Assembly (NCBI GenBank): GCA_025363655.1
Contig: JANYDK010000147.1
Location: 140,453-204,452, forward strand
Direction: 5' to 3'
Length of the DNA: 64,000 nt
From: Deltaproteobacteria bacterium
GTDB taxonomy: Bacteria; Myxococcota_A; Polyangia; Polyangiales; JADJMO01
Under the pieces are notes generated by a model, which saw nothing but the letters and a program-made list of their open reading frames with translations, was not told the origin of the DNA and did no database searches. Positions 8,241 to 15,745 of the stretch are shown piece after piece. Position numbers and translations under genes: made by a program. The number at the start of each line of letters is the position of its first letter. Within the stretch, counting starts at the first letter, position 1.

Positions 8241-9026
8241 ATGATCGAACCGACCACGCGCACCTACGACCCCGAAGATGACGATCTGCTCCCTCCCGAC
8301 TCGCACCGCGTCTACGCGCAAGGTGCGCCGGCGGAAGATTCGATCGTCGAGACGCGCGGCGTCTATCGAGTGCTCGGCGGCTCCGGCACGCTTCGGCAGG
8401 TCATCCTCCACGACATCACGCTGAAAATTCCGCGCGGCGAATTCGTCGCCCTCACCGGCGCCAGCGGCAGCGGCAAGTCGACGCTCCTCTATCTCCTCGG
8501 CGCCCTCGATCGGCCGAGCGAAGGGGAAATCTGGCTCGATGGCGTCGAGATCTCTTCGCTCGACGACGACGATCGCGCCGGCTTTCGCAACGAGCGGCTC
8601 GGCTTCGTCTTCCAGTTCCACTTCCTGCTTCCCGAGTTCTCGGTCCTCGAGAACGTCACCTTGCCGATGATCCGCCGCGGCGTTCACCGCGATGAAGCCG
8701 ATGAGCGCGGTTACGACGTGCTCGAGCTCCTCGGCCTCAGCGAGCTGTGGAAACGGCGCCCCGGGCAGCTCTCGGGAGGACAACAGCAACGCGTGTCCAT
8801 CGCCCGCGCCGTCGCCAACGATCCGGCGATCATCCTCGCCGACGAGCCGACCGGCAACCTCGACTCGAAGAACGGCGCGCTCGTCTTCGAAGTCTTCGGC
8901 GAGCTCGCGCGCAACCAAGGTCGGACCATCGTCATGGTGACCCACGACGGGAACTTCGCCGACCGAACCGACCGGCAAATCAAGCTTCGCGATGGTCACG
9001 TCATCGAGGACGTGCGACAGCGCTGA
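8241..9026 (+). CDS. ABC transporter ATP-binding protein (LolD/MacB type)
   Basis: 261 aa ATPase that energises the permease just upstream. After an unusual ~35-residue acidic N-terminal extension come Walker A GASGSGKST, a Q-loop in VFQFHFLLPEFSVLENV (the F-x-LLP-x-x-x-x-EN form typical of LolD/MacB), signature LSGGQQQR, Walker B AIILADEPTGNLD and the switch His in VTHD. All catalytic motifs are intact. The start ATG at 8241 lies 19 nt after the permease stop and is preceded by a weak AGAGA. The gene ends 2 nt before the next ATPase gene. Confidence 0.92.
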   Translation: MIEPTTRTYDPEDDDLLPPDSHRVYAQGAPAEDSIVETRGVYRVLGGSGTLRQVILHDITLKIPRGEFVALTGASGSGKSTLLYLLGALDRPSEGEIWLDGVEISSLDDDDRAGFRNERLGFVFQFHFLLPEFSVLENVTLPMIRRGVHRDEADERGYDVLELLGLSELWKRRPGQLSGGQQQRVSIARAVANDPAIILADEPTGNLDSKNGALVFEVFGELARNQGRTIVMVTHDGNFADRTDRQIKLRDGHVIEDVRQR

Positions 9027-9028
9027 GC

Positions 9029-9667
9029 GTGGTGCTCCTCGACGCTCGCGACTTGGTGGTCCGACTCGGCGGCCGACTCGTGCTCGAAGGCGCGTCGCTC
9101 ATGCTCGAAGCCGGCGAGGTCGTCGGCATCTCGGGCGCGTCGGGTAGCGGAAAGTCCACGTTTCTCCGCGCGCTTGCGTTGCTTACCCCGCTCGCTTCCG
9201 GCGCCATCTTCCTCGACGGCGTCGATCACGAGCAGCTCGAGCCGACGGCCTATCGTCGCGCCGTCGGGTATGTCGCGCAAAACGCGCCGATGCTCGGTGG
9301 CACGGTCGCCAACGACTTGGAGACGGGTCTGGTGCTCGCGGGCAAGCAGCTCGATCGCGCAGGGGTCGCCCGTCTCCTCGACGAGGTCGGGCTCGCGGCC
9401 AGCTTCGCCAATCGGACCGGCGCCGAGCTCTCGGTCGGAGAGCGCAGTCGCGTCGCTCTCGCCCGCGCGCTCGCGCTCGAGCCCTCGGTCCTCCTCGTCG
9501 ACGAACCGACCGCGCCGCTCGACCCGACGTCGGCGACGCGGGTGCTGGAGCTCCTCAAGACGCGTGCGCGCGGAGGCCTTTCGGTGATCGTGGTCACGCA
9601 CGTCGAAGCACACCTCGACGTCCTCGACTGCCGTCGCCTGGTCTGCGAAAGCGGCCGAATCCGATGA
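9029..9667 (+). CDS. fetA: FetA-like iron-export ABC ATPase
   Basis: 212 aa ATP-binding protein, short for an ABC ATPase as is usual for FetA (YbbL). Walker A GASGSGKST, signature LSVGERSR (a VGE variant of LSGGQ), Walker B VLLVDEPTAPLD and VVTHV in the H-loop region (His present) are visible. GTG at 9029 follows the previous stop by 2 nt; a second GTG at 9032 is equally possible. Its stop overlaps the ATG of the FetB-like permease by 4 nt (ATGA). E. coli FetAB is linked to iron homeostasis under peroxide stress. Naming rests on its partner and size, since ABC ATPases alone are hard to assign. Confidence 0.8.
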   Translation: MVLLDARDLVVRLGGRLVLEGASLMLEAGEVVGISGASGSGKSTFLRALALLTPLASGAIFLDGVDHEQLEPTAYRRAVGYVAQNAPMLGGTVANDLETGLVLAGKQLDRAGVARLLDEVGLAASFANRTGAELSVGERSRVALARALALEPSVLLVDEPTAPLDPTSATRVLELLKTRARGGLSVIVVTHVEAHLDVLDCRRLVCESGRIR

Positions 9668-10455
9668 ACTACCTGGAAATTCCGCTCATTCGTCTCGCGG
9701 CGTCGCTCGGCTTGGTCGCCTTTGCGCTGCTCATCTCGTGGCGACAGCGGCTCGATCTCGGGAAGGAACTCACGCTCGGCGCGGTGCGTGCGGCGGCGCA
9801 GTTGATCGCCATCGGCTACGCGCTGATTTTTCTCTTCGACCACCAAAGCGCGCTCGCCGTCGTCGCCGCGCTCGTCGTCATGTCGGTGGTCGCCGCGTGG
9901 ACCTCCGCCGGTCGCGTCCAGCACGGGCCAGGACAAAGGCGCCTCTTTCGCGCTGCCTTCGTCGCCATCGCGGCCGGCGCCATCGTCGCCCTCGTCCCCG
10001 TGTTCGCCGTCGTCATCCGCCCCACGCCCTTCTACGAAGCGCGCTTCGTGGTGCCGATCGCCGGAATCATCCTCAACAACGGGATGAACACGGTCGCGCT
10101 GGTGTTCGAGCGCGTCTTCGCCACCGCGAGCACCGAGGCCGCCGTCATCGAGCAGCGCCTCTCGCTCGGAGCGACGCCCAAGCAAGCACTCGCCGCCCCG
10201 GTGCGCACCGCCCTCCGCGCCGCCCTCACGCCGACGATCAACGGTCTGCTCACGGTCGGCTTGGTCGCGCTGCCTGGGATGATGACGGGGCAAATCGTCA
10301 GCGGAGTTCCGCCCGAGCGCGCCGTTCGATACCAGCTGGTGATCATGTATCAGCTCGTGGCGCTCGCGGCGGTGGCCGGGACCGTCGCCGCCGTGCTCTC
10401 CCGTCGGATGCTCTTCGATCGCCGCGGACGCCTGATTTCACCGCTCGGGCGCTGA
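9664..10455 (+). CDS. fetB: FetB-like iron-export permease (UPF0014)
   Basis: 263 aa integral membrane protein with six to seven hydrophobic segments. It carries the conserved FetB/UPF0014 features: PIAGIILNNGMNTVAL in mid-protein, EQRLSLGATPKQAL, then TPTINGLLTVGLVALPGMMTGQI followed by a YQLVIMYQLVA segment near the C-terminus. It is translationally coupled to the FetA-like ATPase and closes the five-gene transport operon begun at 5580. The family is implicated in iron efflux; the cargo here is inferred by homology. Confidence 0.88.
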   Translation: MNYLEIPLIRLAASLGLVAFALLISWRQRLDLGKELTLGAVRAAAQLIAIGYALIFLFDHQSALAVVAALVVMSVVAAWTSAGRVQHGPGQRRLFRAAFVAIAAGAIVALVPVFAVVIRPTPFYEARFVVPIAGIILNNGMNTVALVFERVFATASTEAAVIEQRLSLGATPKQALAAPVRTALRAALTPTINGLLTVGLVALPGMMTGQIVSGVPPERAVRYQLVIMYQLVALAAVAGTVAAVLSRRMLFDRRGRLISPLGR

Positions 10456-10644
10456 TGTACGCATGAGTGCGCGCCGGCGGACGAGCGTGCGCGTAGGATT
10501 TTTCGCGCCAGGGCGTCGCTGTCAGTGGTGACGGACGACACGGAAAATCACGTGGTCTGGTCGTCATGTCAGGGTGCGCGACGGAGGATGTCACGCGCTC
10601 TTCACGCGATGGAACCGCATCAGGGCGGGTGCTAGCCTCGCCGC

Positions 10645-12102
10645 GTGGAAGAGACGTCCTCACACTTGCTCCACACCGGCGAGGTGGTTGCCGGCAAGTA
10701 CCGCATCGAGGGTGTCCTCGGCGCGGGAGGGATGGCCACCGTCTACAGTGCGTGGCACGCGGAGCTGGAACAGCGCGTCGCCTTGAAGATGTTGCACGCG
10801 GCCCACGGCGCCGATGCGACGACGGTGAAGCGGTTCGTGCGCGAAGCGCGCAATGTCGCGCGCATCCAGAGCGAGCACGTCGCGCACATCATGGACGTCG
10901 GCCGCCACAGCAGTGGTCAGGCGTTCATGGTGATGGAGTACCTCGAGGGAAGCGATCTCGCGGTGCTGCTCAAGCAACGCGGCCCCCTCGCCGTCGGTGA
11001 CGTCGCCGACTACCTCGTGCAGGTCTGTCACGCGCTCGCCGTCGCGCACGGCATGGGCATCGTCCATCGCGACCTCAAGCCGGCGAACCTCTTCCTCACC
11101 CACCGCGTCGACGACACTGCTTGCGTGAAAGTGCTCGATTTCGGCATCGCCACCGCGTTCTACGAGCCGCCGCAGCTCGGTGAGCTGACCTCGACGACCA
11201 ACGTCATCGGTTCGCCGAAGTACATGTCGCCCGAGCAGCTCGCCAACGCGAAGGACGTCGATCCACGCTCCGACATCTGGTCGCTGGGGGTCATCGCCTA
11301 TCGGCTCCTCACGGGGCAGCTCCCCTTCATGGGGTCGAACATCGTCGACTTCGCGATGAACCTCAGCATCGCGCCGGTGCCGCCGCGCGCGCACAGGCCC
11401 GAGATCCCCGAGGCCTTCGAAGCGATCGTCATGCGCTGCATGGAACGCGATCGCGAACGTCGCTGGCCCGACGTCGACGGGCTGGTGACCGCCCTCGCGC
11501 CCTTCCTCACGCCGGCCGTGTCGCCGCTCGTCGGCAGCATCCACCGCATCGCCGACGGCAACCGCGGTCGCTCATTCGGCGACATTCCGGCGATCGAAAT
11601 CGACACCTCCGACTCGCGCATCCTCCTCGCCGATGGGCCCTCCGAGACGACGCAGGCCGCGCTCGTACCTTCGACGGCGACGATGCGTCCTCCCGAGCCA
11701 CGTCGCTCGCGTCGGCCGCTCGTCGTCGGCATCGCTCTCCTCGGCAGCATCATCGTCGTCGGCGCGATCGCGGGCTTGCAGCTCCGTCGTCCGACGGGCG
11801 ACGCCAGCCTCTCGACGACGCGCACTTCGCCGGCGACGACCATGAGCGCGCCGAGCACGGCTGCGAGCAGCGGAACGCTCGGCGAAGCGCAGGCGATCGG
11901 TACGCCGACGACCAAGCCGACCGTGGCCGCGACCTCGACCACGACGACCGCGCAAGCCCCGCCGGTAAACTCTCTCAAGCAGCTCTATCCAGGTCTCTTC
12001 TCCGCCAAGCCAGGCGGACCGAAGCCGTCGACGTCGGCACCGACGAAGGCATCGACGACCAAGCCCGACGGGCCCAAGGACGTGTGGGGATGGGGCGAGT
12101 GA
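10645..12102 (+). CDS. Transmembrane Ser/Thr protein kinase (module 1)
   Basis: 485 aa Hanks-type kinase. Glycine-rich loop GAGGMATV at 26-33, ATP Lys 48 in VALKML, catalytic loop HRDLKPAN at 141-148, DFG at 165-167 and SPEQ at 195-198 are all intact, so it should be active. A linker leads to one TM segment (about 358-380), placing a Ser/Thr/Pro-rich tail of about 100 residues outside the inner membrane; no PASTA or other sensor domain is recognisable. The protein ends in an acidic-aromatic DVWGWGE. The start is GTG (giving MEETSSHLL). The 3' end overlaps the next gene by 13 nt, so kinase and TPR-like protein are co-expressed. The upstream 190 bp hold no gene. Confidence 0.92.
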   Translation: MEETSSHLLHTGEVVAGKYRIEGVLGAGGMATVYSAWHAELEQRVALKMLHAAHGADATTVKRFVREARNVARIQSEHVAHIMDVGRHSSGQAFMVMEYLEGSDLAVLLKQRGPLAVGDVADYLVQVCHALAVAHGMGIVHRDLKPANLFLTHRVDDTACVKVLDFGIATAFYEPPQLGELTSTTNVIGSPKYMSPEQLANAKDVDPRSDIWSLGVIAYRLLTGQLPFMGSNIVDFAMNLSIAPVPPRAHRPEIPEAFEAIVMRCMERDRERRWPDVDGLVTALAPFLTPAVSPLVGSIHRIADGNRGRSFGDIPAIEIDTSDSRILLADGPSETTQAALVPSTATMRPPEPRRSRRPLVVGIALLGSIIVVGAIAGLQLRRPTGDASLSTTRTSPATTMSAPSTAASSGTLGEAQAIGTPTTKPTVAATSTTTTAQAPPVNSLKQLYPGLFSAKPGGPKPSTSAPTKASTTKPDGPKDVWGWGE

Positions 12103-13115
12103 TTCGCGCGCGCGCTTCGGTCTCGGCACTGCTCGCGATGTCCCTCTCGATGGGCATGAGCACGATGACGATCGCGATCCCACGCGAGTGCGTCGCCGCG
12201 CCGGCCGAGGACGAGGCGAAAGCGAAGGCTCTCTTCGAGGAAGCCCGCGTGCTCGCCAAGGCCGAAAAATGGGCCGAAGCGTGCGAAAAGCTGGCGGCAT
12301 CGAAGCGGCTCGTGCCGAAGATGCTGACGACGTATCGCCTCGCCGACTGTCAGGAGCACGTCGGACAACTGGCGAGCGCACATGCCGGCTACCTCGAGGC
12401 GGCCGAGCTCGCGAAGGCGGTCGGTGACACCGACAAGCTGCAGGACGCGCTGCTCCACGCCAAGCTCCTCGAGGGCAAGCTCTCGCGCGTCGCCTTCGAA
12501 ATCCCTGCGAGCGACGTCGCGCTCTCCTTCAAGCTCGACGGCGCGACGCTCGCGCCGGTGTTGGCGCTCGAGAAGCTGCCGCTCGATCCTGGCGAGCACA
12601 CGCTCGTCGTCGGCGCCGAAGGAAAGAAGCCGCGCACGGTGACCTTCACGGTGCCCCCCGGACCGGCGCTGACGAGCGTGAAAATCGCCCCGCTGGAGGC
12701 CGCTGCGGGCGATCCGAAGCTTGCACCCGACGTCGTGGTGCCGATCGACGATCCGAAGACCGGCACTTCGTCGGGGAGCTCGCTGCGCACGGCGGGCTTC
12801 GTCACCGGTGCGATCGGCGTCGTCGGTCTCGGTGTCGGCGTCGTCCTCGGGCTCTCCGCTCGCTCGCTCGATCGCTCGGCCGATTGCACCGACAAGGGCT
12901 GCACGCCCGACGGCAAAAAGACCAACGACGACGCGCGCAGTCGGGGAAATCTCGCGTCGATCATCTTCGGCGTCGGCGCGGTGGCAGCGACGGCGGGCCT
13001 CGTGATGATCTTGGTGGCGCCCTCGAAGTCGACCGAGCCCGAGCGGCCGACGGCTTCGCTCTCGCCGTGGGCTTCCGTCGAAGGTGGTGGCGTGCGTCTC
13101 TTCGGGAGCTTCTGA
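12090..13115 (+). CDS. Exported TPR-like protein ending LFGSF (module 1)
   Basis: 341 aa, function unknown. N-terminal signal-like segment (about 8-30), then a helical TPR-like region (residues 35-135: DEAKAKALFEEARVLAKAEKWAEACEKL and following). A beta-rich PEGA-like domain follows (about 140-200, with LDPGEHTLVVGAEGKKP), then two hydrophobic segments near 232-252 and 290-308 flanking a short Cys-containing loop. It ends GGGVRLFGSF. The ATG at 12090 has AAGGA 9 nt upstream; a GTG at 12099 would give an exact GTGA overlap with the kinase stop. A paralogue with the same ending lies at 25185-26123, also beside a kinase. It is probably an envelope partner or target of the kinase (inference). Confidence 0.75.
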   Translation: MGRVIRARASVSALLAMSLSMGMSTMTIAIPRECVAAPAEDEAKAKALFEEARVLAKAEKWAEACEKLAASKRLVPKMLTTYRLADCQEHVGQLASAHAGYLEAAELAKAVGDTDKLQDALLHAKLLEGKLSRVAFEIPASDVALSFKLDGATLAPVLALEKLPLDPGEHTLVVGAEGKKPRTVTFTVPPGPALTSVKIAPLEAAAGDPKLAPDVVVPIDDPKTGTSSGSSLRTAGFVTGAIGVVGLGVGVVLGLSARSLDRSADCTDKGCTPDGKKTNDDARSRGNLASIIFGVGAVAATAGLVMILVAPSKSTEPERPTASLSPWASVEGGGVRLFGSF

Positions 13116-13116
13116 G

Positions 13117-14346
13117 ATGCGCCGCGTTCGCACGATTCTCTTCGTTGGCGGTGTGAGTTCTGTCATCGTCGCGTCGACGATCGCCGGGTGCAACGCGATC
13201 CTCGACATCCCTGATCGACCGCTCGACACCGAAGACGCGCTCGACGCCAGTGACGGTCGCGAGGGCGGCGCCGAGACCTCGCCCGACGCACCCGACACGC
13301 GCGATTCGACCGTCGCCACCGACGTAGATTCGAGCAGCGACGCGGACACGGCGATCCCCGACGGCAGCGTCGACGCCGACGCGGGCGACGCGACCGATAC
13401 CAACGACACGAGTGACACGAGCGACACGAGCGACACGAGCGACACGAGCGACGTCGGTGACGGCGCTGACGTCGGCGACACCGCGGACACTGCCGACACC
13501 ACGGATACGGCTGACACTGCAGATACTGCTGACGCCGCGGACACGCGCGACACGGCCGACACCGCCGATACGGCGGACACTACCGATACCGCTGACACTG
13601 CTGACGCAGCAGACACTGCGAGCGACGCCGACAGCGGAAAAACATGCGGAATCTCTAGTCTCGCGTGCTGTGGCGTGGTCGCGGCTTCGTGCGACACGCA
13701 CGCCGATTGCGTCCTCTCGACGGGCAAGTGCGTCGCGCAAGCTGCGGCGTGCGTGCGCTCGAGCGACTGCACCGGAGGACAGGTCTGCACCGGGCCGGAC
13801 TCGTGCGCGGGCGCGGTCTGCTACACCTGCGGCATCGCGGGGGCGAAGGCTCCGTTCGCGGCGTGCGCCACCTCGAGCGAGTGCGCCGACGGCGTGTGCG
13901 ACGTCTTCCGCCAGGTGTGCACGCGACCGTGCGCCAACGCCATCACGGGCGACGCCGACTGCGCGGGCCTGGGCGCCAGTGTGGTTTGCACCGAGCTCAA
14001 TCTCACCGTCGGCACCAGTGAGGGCCACCCGGGATTTTGCGCGCGAAAGTGCGCCGCCGACAAAGACTGCAAGACCGGCGAAGCGTGCCTCGGTGAGCCC
14101 AACCAGGTGGTCAACCGCATCGACGTGACGTGCGGACCGACCAGCGGCACCAAGGACGTCGGCACGGCGTGCACGACCAGCGGCGAGTGCAAATCCCAAA
14201 TCTGCCTCGGACCGAGTGGCAGCAAGAAGTGCTCGGCCTTCTGCGCCACGTCCGGCGATTGCAAGACGGGGATGCCGACCTGCTCCGTCTTCGCCTTCGG
14301 CCTCCCCGACGGCGGCGGCTCACAGATCGTCAACATCTGCCAGTAG
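13117..14346 (+). CDS. Asp-rich, Cys-rich lipoprotein (module 1)
   Basis: 409 aa. The signal peptide ends in lipobox TIAGC (Cys near 25). It is followed by about 150 residues of low-complexity Asp/Thr/Ser/Ala, including long runs of DTSDTSD and DTADTAD. The C-terminal ~235 residues carry more than 25 cysteines in repeated C-x(5)-C / DC spacing (for example CDTHADC, CVRSSDC, CATSSEC, CAADKDC), which resembles the disulfide-rich repeats common in myxobacterial surface proteins. Likely an outer-membrane lipoprotein held away from the membrane by the acidic stalk. It starts 1 nt after the TPR-like gene, so it belongs to the kinase operon. No enzymatic motif is seen. Confidence 0.82.
   Translation: MRRVRTILFVGGVSSVIVASTIAGCNAILDIPDRPLDTEDALDASDGREGGAETSPDAPDTRDSTVATDVDSSSDADTAIPDGSVDADAGDATDTNDTSDTSDTSDTSDTSDVGDGADVGDTADTADTTDTADTADTADAADTRDTADTADTADTTDTADTADAADTASDADSGKTCGISSLACCGVVAASCDTHADCVLSTGKCVAQAAACVRSSDCTGGQVCTGPDSCAGAVCYTCGIAGAKAPFAACATSSECADGVCDVFRQVCTRPCANAITGDADCAGLGASVVCTELNLTVGTSEGHPGFCARKCAADKDCKTGEACLGEPNQVVNRIDVTCGPTSGTKDVGTACTTSGECKSQICLGPSGSKKCSAFCATSGDCKTGMPTCSVFAFGLPDGGGSQIVNICQ
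13380..13632 (+). repeat. Low-complexity coding repeat (DTSD / DTAD)
   Basis: Tandem 9- and 12-bp units of the type gacacgagc and gacactgcc encode the acidic stalk of the lipoprotein. The repeats are imperfect at third codon positions, suggesting selection for the amino-acid pattern rather than recent slippage. Confidence 0.8.
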
Positions 14347-14379
14347 CTCGCGCGACTGCCGAGAGTTCGGCGCCGCCCA

Positions 14380-15660
14380 CTAGAGATCGAGCGTGCCGAT
14401 CGAGACCTGGTCCCAATAGGTGACGGCGCCGTCTTTCATGCGGACGAAGCGGACGCCGCCGTCTTGCGAGACGACGATCGCGAGCACGGTCGGATCGGCC
14501 ATGCAGAGGCGGTAGACCGAGCGATGACGGGTCCCGACGCCGTCGACGCGCTCGCGATGGAACGTCAGGCCTTCGAGATCGAGCGCGCGGTGCACGTGCG
14601 TCACTGCCGCGAGCTCGCTCGAAATCTCTGCGCCGAAGCCGACGATCTCGAATCGATCGGTGACCACCACTGCGCCGTCGATGTCGGCGAAGGCCGCGAG
14701 CATGTGCGCGATCTCGAAGATGGCCTCGTCGAGCGCGAGGATGCGTCGATCGGTGCTCAAGGTGTATTCGTTCCAACCGACGCCGCGATCGGGCGGGGCG
14801 GAGGCGGCGAGCGCGTTCATCGCCTCGATGATCAGCGTGCGAAACCGACGGCGCGGCTCGTCGTCGACGAAGCGATGCTTGATGTTGAGCGCCCGCAGCG
14901 CGTCTTCTCCCTGCGACGAGACGAAGAGAATGGTGCCACCGTGGCGCGCGACGCGGATGGTGGCGATGGCGCGGCGGACGAAGTGTTGCGCGATCAAGCG
15001 CGGCAGGTCGGGATGCAGCTCGGCCCAGCTCTCGTTGGAGGCCGCGCGCGCGGCGAGGTGCATGTCGATGAGCTCGCTGCGTGCTTCGCGGAAGAGCTCG
15101 GCGACCCAGGTGGCGTCGAAGACCTCGCGGCCCGGCGTCGAGAGCGAACCCGCGGAGAGCCGACCGAGCATCATGCCGCCGTGCGTGACGATGAGGCGAC
15201 CAGGGCTCGTCACCATCACGGTCAGCGCGTCGGGGCCGGGCGTCTCGACCCCGCGACCTCCCGAGACGGCGCGCAGCCAACCCGGACCGGAGTGGAGAAT
15301 GCCCCAAATACAGGCCTTTTCGCCGACGACGTGGGCGCCGATGAGCGAACGATGGAGCTTGGCGGCCGGGGCGAGGCGACGCAGCTCCTCCTCGTCGAAC
15401 TCGCGCGGCTCGACGAAGCGCAGTCGATGGAGACCGTGCGGCGGACCACCGTGCTCATCGACCGCCGAGGGCTCGACGAAGAGTACGCGAAACGAAATTG
15501 GCCTCTCTTCGTCGCGCAAAAGGCTCGCCTGGTAGCAGGCCGAGAGGACGCGCTCGAGCACGTGGAGGGGCGGACGCGTGGCGACGTGCTCTTCGTCGGC
15601 GAGCGCCTCGTGGACGTGCCGCGCGAGGTCGGACGGATAGGCGTGCATCGCCGTCGTCAT
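14380..15660 (-). CDS. DisA_N-type diadenylate cyclase domain protein (putative c-di-AMP synthase)
   Basis: 426 aa. The C-terminal ~130 residues match the DAC (DisA_N) domain: DGAVVVTDRFEIVGFGAEI with the DGA motif at 328-330, and GTRHRSVYRLC with the RHR motif at 378-380, followed by AIVVSQDGGVRFV. In known enzymes these motifs bind ATP and support condensation of two ATP to c-di-AMP. The N-terminal ~300 residues have no HhH DNA-binding or TM region of DisA or CdaA; they look like a soluble sensor region, as in the DACNV-type DAC proteins. Preferred start ATG at 15660 (MTTAMHAYPS); no Shine-Dalgarno is visible, and upstream in-frame codons overlap the divergent gene. It is convergent with the module-1 lipoprotein gene, 33 nt apart. 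Confidence 0.8.
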   Translation of the reverse strand: MTTAMHAYPSDLARHVHEALADEEHVATRPPLHVLERVLSACYQASLLRDEERPISFRVLFVEPSAVDEHGGPPHGLHRLRFVEPREFDEEELRRLAPAAKLHRSLIGAHVVGEKACIWGILHSGPGWLRAVSGGRGVETPGPDALTVMVTSPGRLIVTHGGMMLGRLSAGSLSTPGREVFDATWVAELFREARSELIDMHLAARAASNESWAELHPDLPRLIAQHFVRRAIATIRVARHGGTILFVSSQGEDALRALNIKHRFVDDEPRRRFRTLIIEAMNALAASAPPDRGVGWNEYTLSTDRRILALDEAIFEIAHMLAAFADIDGAVVVTDRFEIVGFGAEISSELAAVTHVHRALDLEGLTFHRERVDGVGTRHRSVYRLCMADPTVLAIVVSQDGGVRFVRMKDGAVTYWDQVSIGTLDL

Positions 15661-15745
15661 GGCCGAGGACAAATAGCAGACCGGCGCGAAGTCGCGTGCT
15701 CGCCCGCTCGATGACCGCGCGAGGCCGTGGTAATTGCTCCGGCCG

